This document shows, in pieces, positions 9,159 to 18,567 of a stretch of DNA of 64,000 bases. A program made the translations under genes and the position numbers. The notes under the pieces are model-generated. The model saw only the letters and a program-made list of their open reading frames with translations. It did no database searches and was not told the DNA's origin. This DNA is from Pseudomonas sp. S04 (GTDB taxonomy: Bacteria > Pseudomonadota > Gammaproteobacteria > Pseudomonadales > Pseudomonadaceae), in contig NZ_CP019427.1 in assembly GCF_009834545.1 (NCBI RefSeq), forward strand, positions 5,763,001 through 5,827,000, given 5' to 3'. Every line of letters begins with the position of its first letter. The first letter of the stretch is position 1.

Positions 9159-9230
9159 GGGAAATCTGCAAGATCATTCAAGACAACTCTTTGCCCCGTC
9201 GCGCAAGATGCCGGCACAAGGAGAGTCTCC

Positions 9231-9950
9231 ATGACCCGTCAGCAACTTTTTTCCCGTGGTATCCGCGACAGTTTCGCCATGGCGGTGGGCATCCTGCCGT
9301 TCGGCCTGATCTTCGGCACCCTGGCCGGCGCGGCGGGCCTGACGCTGTGGCAGGCGGTCGGCATGTCACTGCTGGTGTATGCCGGCTCCGCACAACTGAT
9401 CGCCCTCAGCCTGGTGGGCACCGGCGCCAGTGTGCTGGTGATCCTGTTGACCACCTTCATCGTCAACCTGCGTCATGTGCTCTACAGCGCCACCCTGCAG
9501 CCCCATGTCGGCCGTCTGCCGCAGCACTGGCGGCTACTCCTGGCCTTCTGGCTGACCGATGAAACCTTTGCCGTGGTCCAGCGGTTTTACCTGCTGCACG
9601 GCGACAAGCCCCTGGCGCAGTGGTACTGGCTGGGCGTCGCCAGCTCGCTGTATGCCTGCTGGGTAGGCAGTTCGCTGGCCGGCGTGCTGTTTGGCCAGGC
9701 AGTGCCGGACCTGGCGAGCTGGGGCCTGGAGTTCGCGATGCTGGCGACCTTTATCGGGATTGTCGTACCGCTGCTGCGCAACCAGCCGCAAATTGCCGCG
9801 GCCCTGGCCGCCGGCGCCGTAGCCCTGGCCACCCTGCACTGGCCCTACAAACTGGGCCTGATGGCCGCGGCGTTCAGCGGGATCGCCGTGGGTGTGCTGC
9901 TGGAGCGCCGCCAACTGCAGCAACACCACGCCAGGGAGCTGCGCTCATGA
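9231..9950 (+). CDS. azlC: AzlC family branched-chain amino acid exporter, large subunit
   Basis: The 239-residue inner-membrane protein has AzlC features: RDSFAMAVGILPFGLIFGTLA at the start, YAGSAQLIALSL, and NLRHVLYSATL followed by LTDETFAV. Several hydrophobic helices span its length. AzlC and AzlD together export branched-chain amino acids and analogues. A strong AAGGAGAG ribosome site precedes the ATG, and the stop overlaps the azlD start (ATGA). The adjacent AraC gene probably controls it. Confidence 0.92.
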   Translation: MTRQQLFSRGIRDSFAMAVGILPFGLIFGTLAGAAGLTLWQAVGMSLLVYAGSAQLIALSLVGTGASVLVILLTTFIVNLRHVLYSATLQPHVGRLPQHWRLLLAFWLTDETFAVVQRFYLLHGDKPLAQWYWLGVASSLYACWVGSSLAGVLFGQAVPDLASWGLEFAMLATFIGIVVPLLRNQPQIAAALAAGAVALATLHWPYKLGLMAAAFSGIAVGVLLERRQLQQHHARELRS

Positions 9951-10276
9951 GTTACGGCTGGCTGATTCTGGGAATGATGGCGATCACCTTTGCCCTGCGC
10001 TACAGCCTGTTCGCCTGGCCCAACCTGAAGTTCCCGCCACTGGTACGCCAGGGGCTGCACTACGTACCGACGGCGGTACTGACAGCCATCGTGGTGCCAG
10101 GCATGTTGTTACCCGATGGCCAGCACTGGGCGCTGACCATGAACAATGCCTACCTGCTGGCAGGGTTGGCAGCCATCGCCATCGCAGCCACCACCCGCCA
10201 CCTGTTGGCGACCATCGGTGGCGGCATGCTGGTGTTTTTTGGCTTGCGCTGGCTGCTGGGGCAGCTAGCGCTTTAG
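9947..10276 (+). CDS. azlD: AzlD domain-containing small exporter subunit
   Basis: The 109-residue protein has three to four membrane helices and the AzlD signature near the start (TFALRYSLFAW), followed by VPTAVLTAIVVPGML. It is the small partner of AzlC. Translation is coupled to azlC through a 4-bp overlap. It ends only 2 bp before the stop of the convergent sulfurtransferase gene, so there is no room for a separate terminator. Confidence 0.9.
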   Translation: MSYGWLILGMMAITFALRYSLFAWPNLKFPPLVRQGLHYVPTAVLTAIVVPGMLLPDGQHWALTMNNAYLLAGLAAIAIAATTRHLLATIGGGMLVFFGLRWLLGQLAL

Positions 10277-10278
10277 GC

Positions 10279-11133
10279 TTAATCGCCGGTGGCAATCGCC
10301 CGCTGCGGATCGGTGATCCATTCGCTCCACGAGCCGGCGTACAGCGCCCCCAACGGATAGCCGGCGAGGCACAGGGCAAACAGGTTATGGCAGGCTGTCA
10401 CGCCCGAACCGCAGTACGCCACCAGTTCACTCGGCGAGCGCTGCGCCAGCTTCTCGGCAAACCGCGGCTGGAGTTGCGCAGCCGGCAGAAAGCGTCCGTC
10501 CGGCCCCAGGTTATCGGTGAAGGCCGCACATGACGCGCCGGGGATATGCCCGGCCACCGGATCGATCGGTTCGACCTCGCCGCGAAACCGCGGCAGCCCA
10601 CGGGCATCGAGCAGGGTCAGCTCCGGCCGAGTGAGGCGTTGCTGCAATTGGTCGGCGCTCAAGACCATGGCCGCATCCGGGGTACCGCTGAACGTGCCAC
10701 GGGTATTGCCCGGCGCATCCAGGCTCAGCGGCAGGCCGGCGGCGTGCCAGGCCTTGAGGCCACCGTCGAGGATAAACACCCCGTCACGCTTGCCCAGCCA
10801 CGCCAGCAACCACCAGGCCCGGGCTGCATACGCCCCTGGACCGTCGTCATACAGCACCACCTGGCTGTCATTATCGATGCCCCAGGCTTGCAGGCGCTCG
10901 ATCAGGGCCTGCGGGTCCGGCAGTGGGTGCCGGCCGGTGACACCCTTGATCACCGGCCCGCTGAGGTCACGCTCCAGATCGGCAAACGAGGCGCCGGCAA
11001 TATGCCCTTCGGCATAGCTGCGCTGGCCATAATCCGGGTCTTCGAGGGCAAAGCGACAATCCAGGATCACCAGGGCGGCCTGCTCCTTTTTCTGGTCCAG
11101 GGCTAGGGGGCTGATCAGTTGCGCGATGGGCAT
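10279..11133 (-). CDS. sseA: Sulfurtransferase, 3-mercaptopyruvate sulfurtransferase type
   Basis: The 284-residue protein consists of two rhodanese domains. The N-terminal domain is inactive, with LVILDCRFALEDPDYG at its start and LDGGLKAW at its end. The C-terminal domain carries the active loop CGSGVTA (Cys241), the form typical of mercaptopyruvate sulfurtransferase rather than thiosulfate rhodanese. It moves sulfane sulfur from 3-mercaptopyruvate to thiols or cyanide in the cytoplasm. A good AGGAG lies before the ATG; a longer upstream frame is not supported. It is convergent with azlD and lies 34 bp after the TetR gene on the same strand. Confidence 0.88.
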   Translation of the reverse strand: MPIAQLISPLALDQKKEQAALVILDCRFALEDPDYGQRSYAEGHIAGASFADLERDLSGPVIKGVTGRHPLPDPQALIERLQAWGIDNDSQVVLYDDGPGAYAARAWWLLAWLGKRDGVFILDGGLKAWHAAGLPLSLDAPGNTRGTFSGTPDAAMVLSADQLQQRLTRPELTLLDARGLPRFRGEVEPIDPVAGHIPGASCAAFTDNLGPDGRFLPAAQLQPRFAEKLAQRSPSELVAYCGSGVTACHNLFALCLAGYPLGALYAGSWSEWITDPQRAIATGD

Positions 11134-11167
11134 AGCGGGCTCCTGTGAGGTAAGTCTTGGCGCGATC

Positions 11168-11839
11168 CTACTGCACTTCTTCGAGGGCTTGGCCCAGCGG
11201 CACGTAATACTCCTCGAACAAGGCGTCGATTTCCTCGCGCGATTGTTCGGTGACAAACCCGGCTTCCAGCACCAGCACCTGGTACACGCCGCGTTTAATG
11301 GCCTGTTCACTGAGGTGGCTGGAGTTTTCTCGGGTGGTACACAAAAAGCGCACCCAGGAGGTCAGGATGATCCAGGCGTTGAGCGTCAGGGATTCGATCT
11401 GCACCTTGTCCATGGCGAGGATGCCGGCGGCGACAAAACCGGCGTAGATCGCCGTGCCCTGGATCAGGCAGCGCTGGGAAAACCGTCGATAACGGGCCGC
11501 CAGCTCCGGATCATTGTCCAGCAGGTGCTCCAGGTCGCGGTGCAAAAACCGGTAGCGCCACATCGCGTCCAGCAGTTCCTGCAGGTAGTAACGCTTGTCT
11601 TCAACCGTGGCAGCACGCCCTTGCGGCGGGCGCAGGAAGCTTTCCACCAGGGCCTCGTACTCACTGAACAACACGGCGATGATCGCCTGCTTGTTGGGGA
11701 AGTGGTAGTACAGGTTGCCCGGGGATATCTCCATGTGCGCGGCGATATGGTTGGTGCTGATACTGCGTTCACCCTGCTGGTTGAACAGCTCCAGGCTGTT
11801 CTGCACGATGCGCTCGCTGGTTTTTATTCGTGGGGCCAT
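11168..11839 (-). CDS. TetR/AcrR family transcriptional regulator
   Basis: The 223-residue regulator has an N-terminal TetR helix-turn-helix: RIVQNSLELFNQQGERSIST, then IAAHMEISPGNLYYHFPNKQ at about residues 34-53. The remainder is an all-helical ligand domain. It is divergent from the aldehyde dehydrogenase, with a 146-bp gap that contains strong inverted repeats, so it probably represses the dehydrogenase / Tat lipoprotein / GMC cassette. I chose the ATG at 11839 (MAPRIKTSERIV), the common start form; an ATG 12 codons upstream also exists. Confidence 0.88.
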   Translation of the reverse strand: MAPRIKTSERIVQNSLELFNQQGERSISTNHIAAHMEISPGNLYYHFPNKQAIIAVLFSEYEALVESFLRPPQGRAATVEDKRYYLQELLDAMWRYRFLHRDLEHLLDNDPELAARYRRFSQRCLIQGTAIYAGFVAAGILAMDKVQIESLTLNAWIILTSWVRFLCTTRENSSHLSEQAIKRGVYQVLVLEAGFVTEQSREEIDALFEEYYVPLGQALEEVQ

Positions 11840-11918
11840 GGCTTGAGCTTTAATTCTGCTGTGCGTTGCGGGCATCTTACGACCTATCCGTCGGCGGATA
11901 AATCATCACATCCCGAGG

Positions 11919-11954
11919 AAGTCATTTGACTTTTTAGAGCATAGACTCTAAAAA
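11919..11954 (+). promoter_or_regulatory. Candidate promoter with nested TetR-type operators
   Basis: TTTTTAGAG (11931-11939) and CTCTAAAAA (11946-11954) form perfect 9-bp arms around 6 bp. Immediately before them is AAGTCA-TT-TGACTT (11919-11932). A possible sigma70 promoter for the dehydrogenase, TTGACT (11926-11931) with a 17-bp spacer and TAAAAA (11949-11954), is overlapped by both repeats, so a bound repressor would block it. The divergent TetR gene is the obvious candidate regulator. Binding itself is inference. Confidence 0.6.
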
Positions 11955-11985
11955 CTTCTCCATTATAAAAAAACCTGGAGCTACC

Positions 11986-13416
11986 ATGCCCGCCGAAATT
12001 GCCTACCTGCAAGACTCCCAGCAGCCATTGAGTGAGCTTCACGACCTGTTTACCGCCCAGCGCCAGGCGTATGCGGCCAACCCTATGCCGCCTGCGGCCC
12101 AGCGCCAGCAGTGGCTCAAGGTCTTGAGCGACGTCCTGAGTGACCAGCGCCAGGCCTTGATCGAAGCGATCAGCGCAGACTTCAGCAACCGCAGCGCCGA
12201 TGAAACCCTGCTCGCCGAACTGATGCCGAGCCTGCACTGCATTCATTACGCCAGCAAACACCTCAAGGGCTGGATGAAAGCCTCGCCACGCAAAGTAGGC
12301 GTGGCGTTCCAGCCGGCCAAGGCCAAGGTGGTCTACCAACCGCTGGGGGTCGTCGGGGTCATCGTGCCGTGGAACTACCCGCTCTACCTGGCCATCGGCC
12401 CGCTGGTCGGCGCCCTGTCTGCGGGCAACCGAGTGATGCTCAAGCTCAGCGAATCCACGCCGGCCACCGGCGAGCTGCTTAAATTCCTGCTGGCCAAGAT
12501 CTTCCCTCAGGACCTGGTGACCGTGGTGCTGGGCGAGGCCGATGTGGGCGTGGCGTTTTCCCAACTGCCGTTCGACCACCTGCTGTTCACTGGCGCCACC
12601 AGCATCGGCAAACACGTGATGCGCGCGGCGGCCGAGAACCTGACACCGGTGACCCTGGAACTGGGTGGCAAATCCCCGGCCATCGTCTCCCACGACGTGC
12701 CGCTCAAGGATGCCGCCGAACGCATCGCCTTCGGCAAAACCCTGAACGCCGGGCAAACCTGTGTCGCTCCGGACTATGTGCTGGTGCCGCAGGACCGGGT
12801 TGAATCCTTCGTCGAGGCCTATCGCCAGGCGGTACGTGGCTTCTACCCGACCTTGGCGGACAACCCCGACTACACCGCCATCATCAACCCACGCCAACTG
12901 GCGCGACTGCACAGCTACCTGAGTGACGCGAGCGCCAAGGGCGCACAGTTGATCCCGCTGTTCGAGCAAGACCAGGACCGGCGCATGGGCCACAGCGTGC
13001 TGCTGAATGTCAGCGACGAGATGATCGTGATGCAGGACGAAATCTTCGGCCCGCTGCTGCCAGTGGTGCCCTACACGACCCTGGACCAGGCATTTGCCTA
13101 CATCAATCAACGACCACGTCCACTGGCGCTTTACTACTTTGGCTACAACAAGGCCGAACAGAATCGCGTACTCCAGGAAACCCATTCCGGCGGGGTCTGC
13201 CTCAACGACACCCTGCTGCACGTTGCCCAGGACGACATGCCGTTTGGCGGTATCGGCGCTTCCGGCATGGGCCATTACCACGGCAGGGAAGGTTTCCTGA
13301 CATTCAGCAAAGCCAAGGGCGTGCTGATCAAGCAGCGCTTCAACGCGGCCAAGTTGATCTACCCACCCTATGGCAAGTCGATCCAGAAGCTGATCCAGAA
13401 ACTGTTCATCCGCTGA
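11986..13416 (+). CDS. calB: Coniferyl-aldehyde-dehydrogenase-type aldehyde dehydrogenase
   Basis: This 476-residue class 3-like ALDH oxidises aldehydes to acids with NAD(P). Catalytic residues are present: Asn130 (PWNYPL), Glu225 (LELGGKSP) and the nucleophile Cys259 (NAGQTCVAPDY). It lacks the C-terminal membrane tail of eukaryotic class 3 enzymes. The Q-P-L-G-V-V-G-V-I-V-P-W-N core and overall length fit the coniferyl aldehyde dehydrogenase group, although the real substrate may be another aliphatic or aromatic aldehyde. CTGGAG precedes the ATG. The next two genes (Tat lipoprotein and GMC oxidoreductase) follow in the same direction, suggesting an alcohol-to-aldehyde-to-acid route. Confidence 0.87.
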   Translation: MPAEIAYLQDSQQPLSELHDLFTAQRQAYAANPMPPAAQRQQWLKVLSDVLSDQRQALIEAISADFSNRSADETLLAELMPSLHCIHYASKHLKGWMKASPRKVGVAFQPAKAKVVYQPLGVVGVIVPWNYPLYLAIGPLVGALSAGNRVMLKLSESTPATGELLKFLLAKIFPQDLVTVVLGEADVGVAFSQLPFDHLLFTGATSIGKHVMRAAAENLTPVTLELGGKSPAIVSHDVPLKDAAERIAFGKTLNAGQTCVAPDYVLVPQDRVESFVEAYRQAVRGFYPTLADNPDYTAIINPRQLARLHSYLSDASAKGAQLIPLFEQDQDRRMGHSVLLNVSDEMIVMQDEIFGPLLPVVPYTTLDQAFAYINQRPRPLALYYFGYNKAEQNRVLQETHSGGVCLNDTLLHVAQDDMPFGGIGASGMGHYHGREGFLTFSKAKGVLIKQRFNAAKLIYPPYGKSIQKLIQKLFIR

Positions 13417-13442
13417 CCCTTCACTGCCGGGTAACAACAATA

Positions 13443-13988
13443 ATGAACCCACGCTTTTGCGATGCCCCCGCGCTGTCACGGCGCGGCCTGCTCAAATTCA
13501 GTCTCGGCGCCAGCGCCTTCCTCGCCACCGCAGGCCTGGGCGCCAGCCTCAGCGGTTGCTCGGCCAGCAGCCCGGCCAACGGGTTTGCGATTATCCGCGA
13601 CACTGACCTGAGTTTTTTGCGGGCGCTGTTGCCGGTGATGCTCGAGGGCGCCGTGGTGGCCGAAAAACTCCCCGCCGCTACCGAACAAACCCTGCGCAGC
13701 CTGGACCACGGCCTCGATCACTTGTCGCCAGAAATGCTCAAGCTGACCCAGCAACTGTTTGACGTGCTGGGCATGGCGGTCACCCGCGGGCCACTGACCG
13801 GAATCTGGGGCAGTTGGGAAAATGCCAGCAGCGAGGCCATCCGCCACTTCCTGCAACGCTGGCAGAACAGCTCGTTAAGCCTGCTGCGCATGGGCCACAG
13901 TTCGATCCTGCAACTGGTGATGATGGCATGGTACAGCCGCGCCGAATCGTGGGCCCATTGCGGCTATCCCGGGCCACCGAAAGTCTGA
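13443..13988 (+). CDS. Twin-arginine-exported lipoprotein, probable small partner of GMC oxidoreductase
   Basis: The 181-residue protein starts with a Tat signal: SRRGLLK at residues 12-18, then a hydrophobic stretch ending in the lipobox LSGC (Cys39). It should therefore be exported folded and then lipidated. The mature part is helical with no metal motif that I recognise. Its position directly before a GMC oxidoreductase is that of gluconate-2-dehydrogenase-subunit-3-like proteins, which escort a cofactor-loaded catalytic subunit through Tat. That role here is inference from context. It starts 26 bp after the dehydrogenase stop and 44 bp before the GMC gene. Confidence 0.75.
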   Translation: MNPRFCDAPALSRRGLLKFSLGASAFLATAGLGASLSGCSASSPANGFAIIRDTDLSFLRALLPVMLEGAVVAEKLPAATEQTLRSLDHGLDHLSPEMLKLTQQLFDVLGMAVTRGPLTGIWGSWENASSEAIRHFLQRWQNSSLSLLRMGHSSILQLVMMAWYSRAESWAHCGYPGPPKV

Positions 13989-14032
13989 GATCCAGGCACC
14001 TTCACCACCTGATAAATATAAGAGAGCCCCAG

Positions 14033-15628
14033 ATGCCCGTACCCGATCCGTTTCGCGAAGGCATGGCCCGCGGCTGGAAAACCTACAACGGCTCACAACT
14101 GGCCAATGACCTGACCCTGGAAGCCGACATCGCCATCATTGGCAGCGGCGCGGGCGGTGGCACCACGGCCGAGATCCTCAGTGCGGCCGGCTACAAGGTG
14201 CTGCTGATCGAAGAAGGCCAGCTCAAGACCAGCAGCGACTTCAAGATGCTCGAAGACCAGGCCTACGCCAACCTCTACCAGGAGGGCATCGGCCGCATGA
14301 GCAAGGACGGTGCGATCACCATCCTGCAGGGCCGCGCGGTAGGTGGCACGACGCTGATCAACTGGACCTCGAGCTTTCGCACCCCCGAGCCGACCCTCGA
14401 ACACTGGGCCAGGGAGCATGCCGTCAAGGGCCATAGCCCGGCGGACATGGCGCCCTGGTTCGAAAAAATGGAACAACGCCTCGGCGTCGCACCCTGGCTG
14501 GTGCCACCCAATGCCAACAACGAAGTGATCAAGAAAGGCTGCGAGCAACTCGGCTACAGCTGGCACGTGATTCCGCGCAACGTGCGCGGGTGCTGGAACC
14601 TCGGTTATTGCGGCATGGGCTGCCCGACCAACGCCAAACAGTCGATGATGGTCACCACCATTCCCGCGACCCTGGAAAAAGGCGGCGAGCTGCTGTACCT
14701 GGCTCGCGCCGAACAGCTGTTGATCAAGGACGACCAGGTCACCGGCCTGCTGTGCGTGGCCATGGATGAACGCTGCGTGGCGCCCACTGGTCGCACCATT
14801 ACCGTCAAGGCACGGCACTATGTGCTGGCCGGTGGCGGGATCAACAGCCCGGGGCTGTTGCTGCGTTCCAAGGCACCCGACCCTCACGAGCGCCTCGGCA
14901 AACGCACCTTCCTGCACCTGGTGAACATGTCTGCCGGGCTGTTCGATGAAGTCATCAACCCGTTCTACGGCGCGCCGCAGTCGATTTACTCCGACCACTT
15001 TCAATGGCAGGACGGCGCCACCGGCAAAATGTCCTACAAGCTCGAAGTGCCGCCGCTGCACCCGGCGCTGGCCGCGACCCTGCTCGGCGGCTTCGGCGCC
15101 GAGAACGCCGCGCACATGCAGCAACTGCCCCATACCCACGCCATGCTCGCCCTGCTGCGTGACGGTTTCCACCCGGACAGCAGCGGCGGCAGCGTCGAGT
15201 TGCGCGGCGACGGCACGCCAGTGCTCGACTATCAGGTTTCCGACTACGCCTGGGACGGCCTACGCCGGGCCTTTCACAGCATGGCCGAGATCCAGTTCGC
15301 CGGTGGCGCCAAGGCCGTCATGCCGATGCACGCCGATGCGCGCTACGTCAACAGTCTCACCGAAGCCCGCACGTTGATCGACGGCCTGAGCCTGGAGCTG
15401 TATCGCACCCGCCTGGGCAGCGCCCACGTCATGGGCGGTTGCGCCATGGGTGAAGACCCGACCCACGCCGTGACCGACAGCCTCGGACGACATCATCAAC
15501 TGCGCAATCTGTCGGTGCATGACGGCTCGCTGTTCCCCACCAGCATTGGCGCCAACCCGCAACTATCGGTCTACGGGCTGACCGCGCAATTGGCCAGCGC
15601 ACTGGCCGAACGCCTGCGAAATCCATGA
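14033..15628 (+). CDS. GMC family FAD-dependent oxidoreductase
   Basis: The 531-residue flavoprotein has the dinucleotide-binding motif IIGSGAGGGTTAEIL (about 35-49), the second GMC element GRAVGGTTLINW, and the C-terminal active-site His region GSAHVMGGCAMG with NPQLSVYGL. A cysteine group (Cys187, Cys193, Cys197 in RGCWNLGYCGMGC) is suggestive of an electron-transfer site or structural knot. No signal peptide is present, so export, if it occurs, would have to be by hitch-hiking on the Tat lipoprotein encoded just upstream. It probably oxidises a primary alcohol, feeding its aldehyde to the dehydrogenase of the same cluster. GAGAG lies before the chosen ATG; a longer upstream frame overlaps the lipoprotein gene and is not conserved in type. 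Confidence 0.87.
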   Translation: MPVPDPFREGMARGWKTYNGSQLANDLTLEADIAIIGSGAGGGTTAEILSAAGYKVLLIEEGQLKTSSDFKMLEDQAYANLYQEGIGRMSKDGAITILQGRAVGGTTLINWTSSFRTPEPTLEHWAREHAVKGHSPADMAPWFEKMEQRLGVAPWLVPPNANNEVIKKGCEQLGYSWHVIPRNVRGCWNLGYCGMGCPTNAKQSMMVTTIPATLEKGGELLYLARAEQLLIKDDQVTGLLCVAMDERCVAPTGRTITVKARHYVLAGGGINSPGLLLRSKAPDPHERLGKRTFLHLVNMSAGLFDEVINPFYGAPQSIYSDHFQWQDGATGKMSYKLEVPPLHPALAATLLGGFGAENAAHMQQLPHTHAMLALLRDGFHPDSSGGSVELRGDGTPVLDYQVSDYAWDGLRRAFHSMAEIQFAGGAKAVMPMHADARYVNSLTEARTLIDGLSLELYRTRLGSAHVMGGCAMGEDPTHAVTDSLGRHHQLRNLSVHDGSLFPTSIGANPQLSVYGLTAQLASALAERLRNP

Positions 15629-15656
15629 AAAAACTGCATATTCGCCTGGTCTATAG

Positions 15657-16655
<999 letters not shown>

Positions 16656-16658
16656 GGA

Positions 16659-16678
16659 ATCGCGAGCCTGCTCGCGAT
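16659..16678. repeat. Single REP half-element between convergent fdx and mutM
   Basis: ATCGCGAG-CCTG-CTCGCGAT, an 8-bp perfect stem of the GTAGGAG-family REP core, sits just after the fdx stop. It may also act as a 3' hairpin for fdx. No second REP copy is present, so it is a solitary element. Confidence 0.7.
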
Positions 16679-16711
16679 GAGGCCATAAGCAACCTCACCG
16701 CCACATCTGGA

Positions 16712-17524
16712 TCAGCGCTGGCACCTGGGGCAAAACACACTCGCCCGCTGCCCCAGCTTCACCTCGCGAAGTTCTGTCCCGCAGACCTTGCAGCCCTCGC
16801 CGCCGCGGCCATAGACGAACAGCTCCTGCTGGAAATAGCCCGGCTGGCCGTCGCCGCCGACAAAGTCGCGCAAAGTGGTGCCGCCGCGCTCGATGGCGGC
16901 GGCCAGGATGCGCTTGATCTCGATCGCCAGCTTCAGGTAACGCGCCCGGGAGATGCCCTTGGCCTCGCGGCGCGGGTCGATCCCGGCGGCGAACAGCGCT
17001 TCGGTCGCGTAAATATTGCCGACCCCCACCACCACCGCGTTGTCCATGATGAACGGCTTGACCGCCATCGAGCGCCCACGTGACAGTTGAAACAGGCGAT
17101 CGCCGTCGAACAGGTCCGTCAGCGGCTCCGGCCCCAGGCGCAGCAGCAGTTCGTGGTTGAGCGGGTCAAGGCTCCAGAGCATCGCCCCGAAACGGCGCGG
17201 GTCGGTGTAGCGCAGGGCCAGGCCGGACTCCAGCTCGATGTCCACATGCTCATGCTTGGCCGCCGGCAGGCCGATTTCCACCAGGCGTAGATTCCCCGAC
17301 ATGCCCAGGTGACTGATCAAGGTGCCGACCTCGGCGTTGATCAGCAAATACTTGGCACGCCGCTCCACCAGCACAATGCGCTGCCCGGAAAGGCGCACAT
17401 CGAGGTCTTCGGGGATCGGCCAGCGCAGGCGCCGCTCACGCACCACCACCCGGCTGACGCGCTGGCCTTCCAGGTAGGGCGCAATCCCGCGGCGGGTGGT
17501 TTCGACTTCCGGTAATTCAGGCAT
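16712..17524 (-). CDS. mutM: Formamidopyrimidine-DNA glycosylase (Fpg)
   Basis: The 270-residue base-excision repair glycosylase / AP lyase removes 8-oxoguanine and FaPy. It begins [14 protein letters not shown], so Pro2 (the catalytic amine after Met removal) and Glu3 are present. The helix-two-turn-helix [15 protein letters not shown] and the C-terminal zinc finger (CKVCG ... CPRC) are intact, as is K in FGAMLWS-containing strand region. Full length. It is followed leftward by the convergent ferredoxin, and the HDOD gene lies 30 bp upstream on the same strand. Confidence 0.96.
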   Translation of the reverse strand: MPELPEVETTRRGIAPYLEGQRVSRVVVRERRLRWPIPEDLDVRLSGQRIVLVERRAKYLLINAEVGTLISHLGMSGNLRLVEIGLPAAKHEHVDIELESGLALRYTDPRRFGAMLWSLDPLNHELLLRLGPEPLTDLFDGDRLFQLSRGRSMAVKPFIMDNAVVVGVGNIYATEALFAAGIDPRREAKGISRARYLKLAIEIKRILAAAIERGGTTLRDFVGGDGQPGYFQQELFVYGRGGEGCKVCGTELREVKLGQRASVFCPRCQR

Positions 17525-17554
17525 GGCGTACTCGGCTCAGGAAAGGTCCGGCGC

Positions 17555-18424
17555 TCAATGGTGCGCGCCGAGTTCACGGATCGTCTGTTTGAGGTTCTCG
17601 AAGTCGTAGTCCGAGAGGCCGACATAGTCGAGCACCAGGTGACCGATGCTGTCCCACTCATGGTCTTCGGTCTGGTTGCCCAAGACCCGGTACGAGGCAC
17701 AGATGTGTTCCGCCATCTTGAGGATCGCCAGCAGGTTCTTCAACTGACTGTTGCGCGAGGACTCGTCACTGAAGATCGCCAGGGCGTTGTGGTGATTGGC
17801 GATGGCGTGGCTGACATGTTCCGGCAGGCGCCAGGACTTTGCCGTGTAGTAGCCGACCACCGCATGGTTGGTGTTGAACGCATGGTTTTCCGTGTCCACC
17901 ACCCGGCAATCGACGCCGGCGTTGGCATAGGCCTGTTCCAGCACCGCCATATAGTTGGGGAAGCGCTTGAGCATCAGCGGCACGCCACAGTCGTGGAACA
18001 GCCCCAGGGCATAGGCTTCGTCCACCGCTTGCGAGCCGATGCGCTTGGCCAGGCTGAGGCTGGTCATGGCCACGTCCTGCGCCGTGTCCCAGAAACGGTT
18101 GAGGGTGACGATGGTGTCGTCATTCATCTCACCCTTGATCGACTGCGCGTTGATCATGTTGATCACCGAGCGGCTGCCCAACAGGTTCACCGCCCGCTGG
18201 ATCGAGGCAATCTTGTTGCTCAGGCCGAAATACGGCGAGTTGACGATTTTCAACAACGCGCCGGAGAGACCCGGGTCCTGGGAGATCAGCTTCGCGATCA
18301 CTTCAAGGTCCGGGTCCGGCATGTACTGTTCCATCTGCAAATCCACCATGATTTGCGGTTGAGGCGGAACGCTGATGCCTTGCAGGGCCTGCTGAATCTG
18401 TTCGGAAGATAGCTCTTGGGACAT
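17555..18424 (-). CDS. HDOD domain-containing protein
   Basis: The 289-residue protein is almost entirely an HDOD domain (about residues 18-215), with motifs such as LISQDPGLSGALLKIVNSPYFG and IASIQRAVNLLGSRSVINMI. HDOD proteins are HD-like but usually lack phosphohydrolase activity; they act in signalling or stress regulation as scaffolds. Here FHDCG keeps an HD pair, but the remaining ligands are not evident to me. No EAL or GGDEF domain is attached. It lies directly upstream of mutM on the same strand. Confidence 0.88.
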   Translation of the reverse strand: MSQELSSEQIQQALQGISVPPQPQIMVDLQMEQYMPDPDLEVIAKLISQDPGLSGALLKIVNSPYFGLSNKIASIQRAVNLLGSRSVINMINAQSIKGEMNDDTIVTLNRFWDTAQDVAMTSLSLAKRIGSQAVDEAYALGLFHDCGVPLMLKRFPNYMAVLEQAYANAGVDCRVVDTENHAFNTNHAVVGYYTAKSWRLPEHVSHAIANHHNALAIFSDESSRNSQLKNLLAILKMAEHICASYRVLGNQTEDHEWDSIGHLVLDYVGLSDYDFENLKQTIRELGAHH

Positions 18425-18567
18425 AAGTACTCACTCTGGGCAGGCGGCGATTCTACCCCTTAAGCGCAGGTTGCCGACACCTCAAACCGCTCCCGCAGTC
18501 CATCCGGTGAGCCCGCCAACGGCTGCGCAACAGGGTATACTCCCGCTCTTTTTTCTGGAGCGACGTC

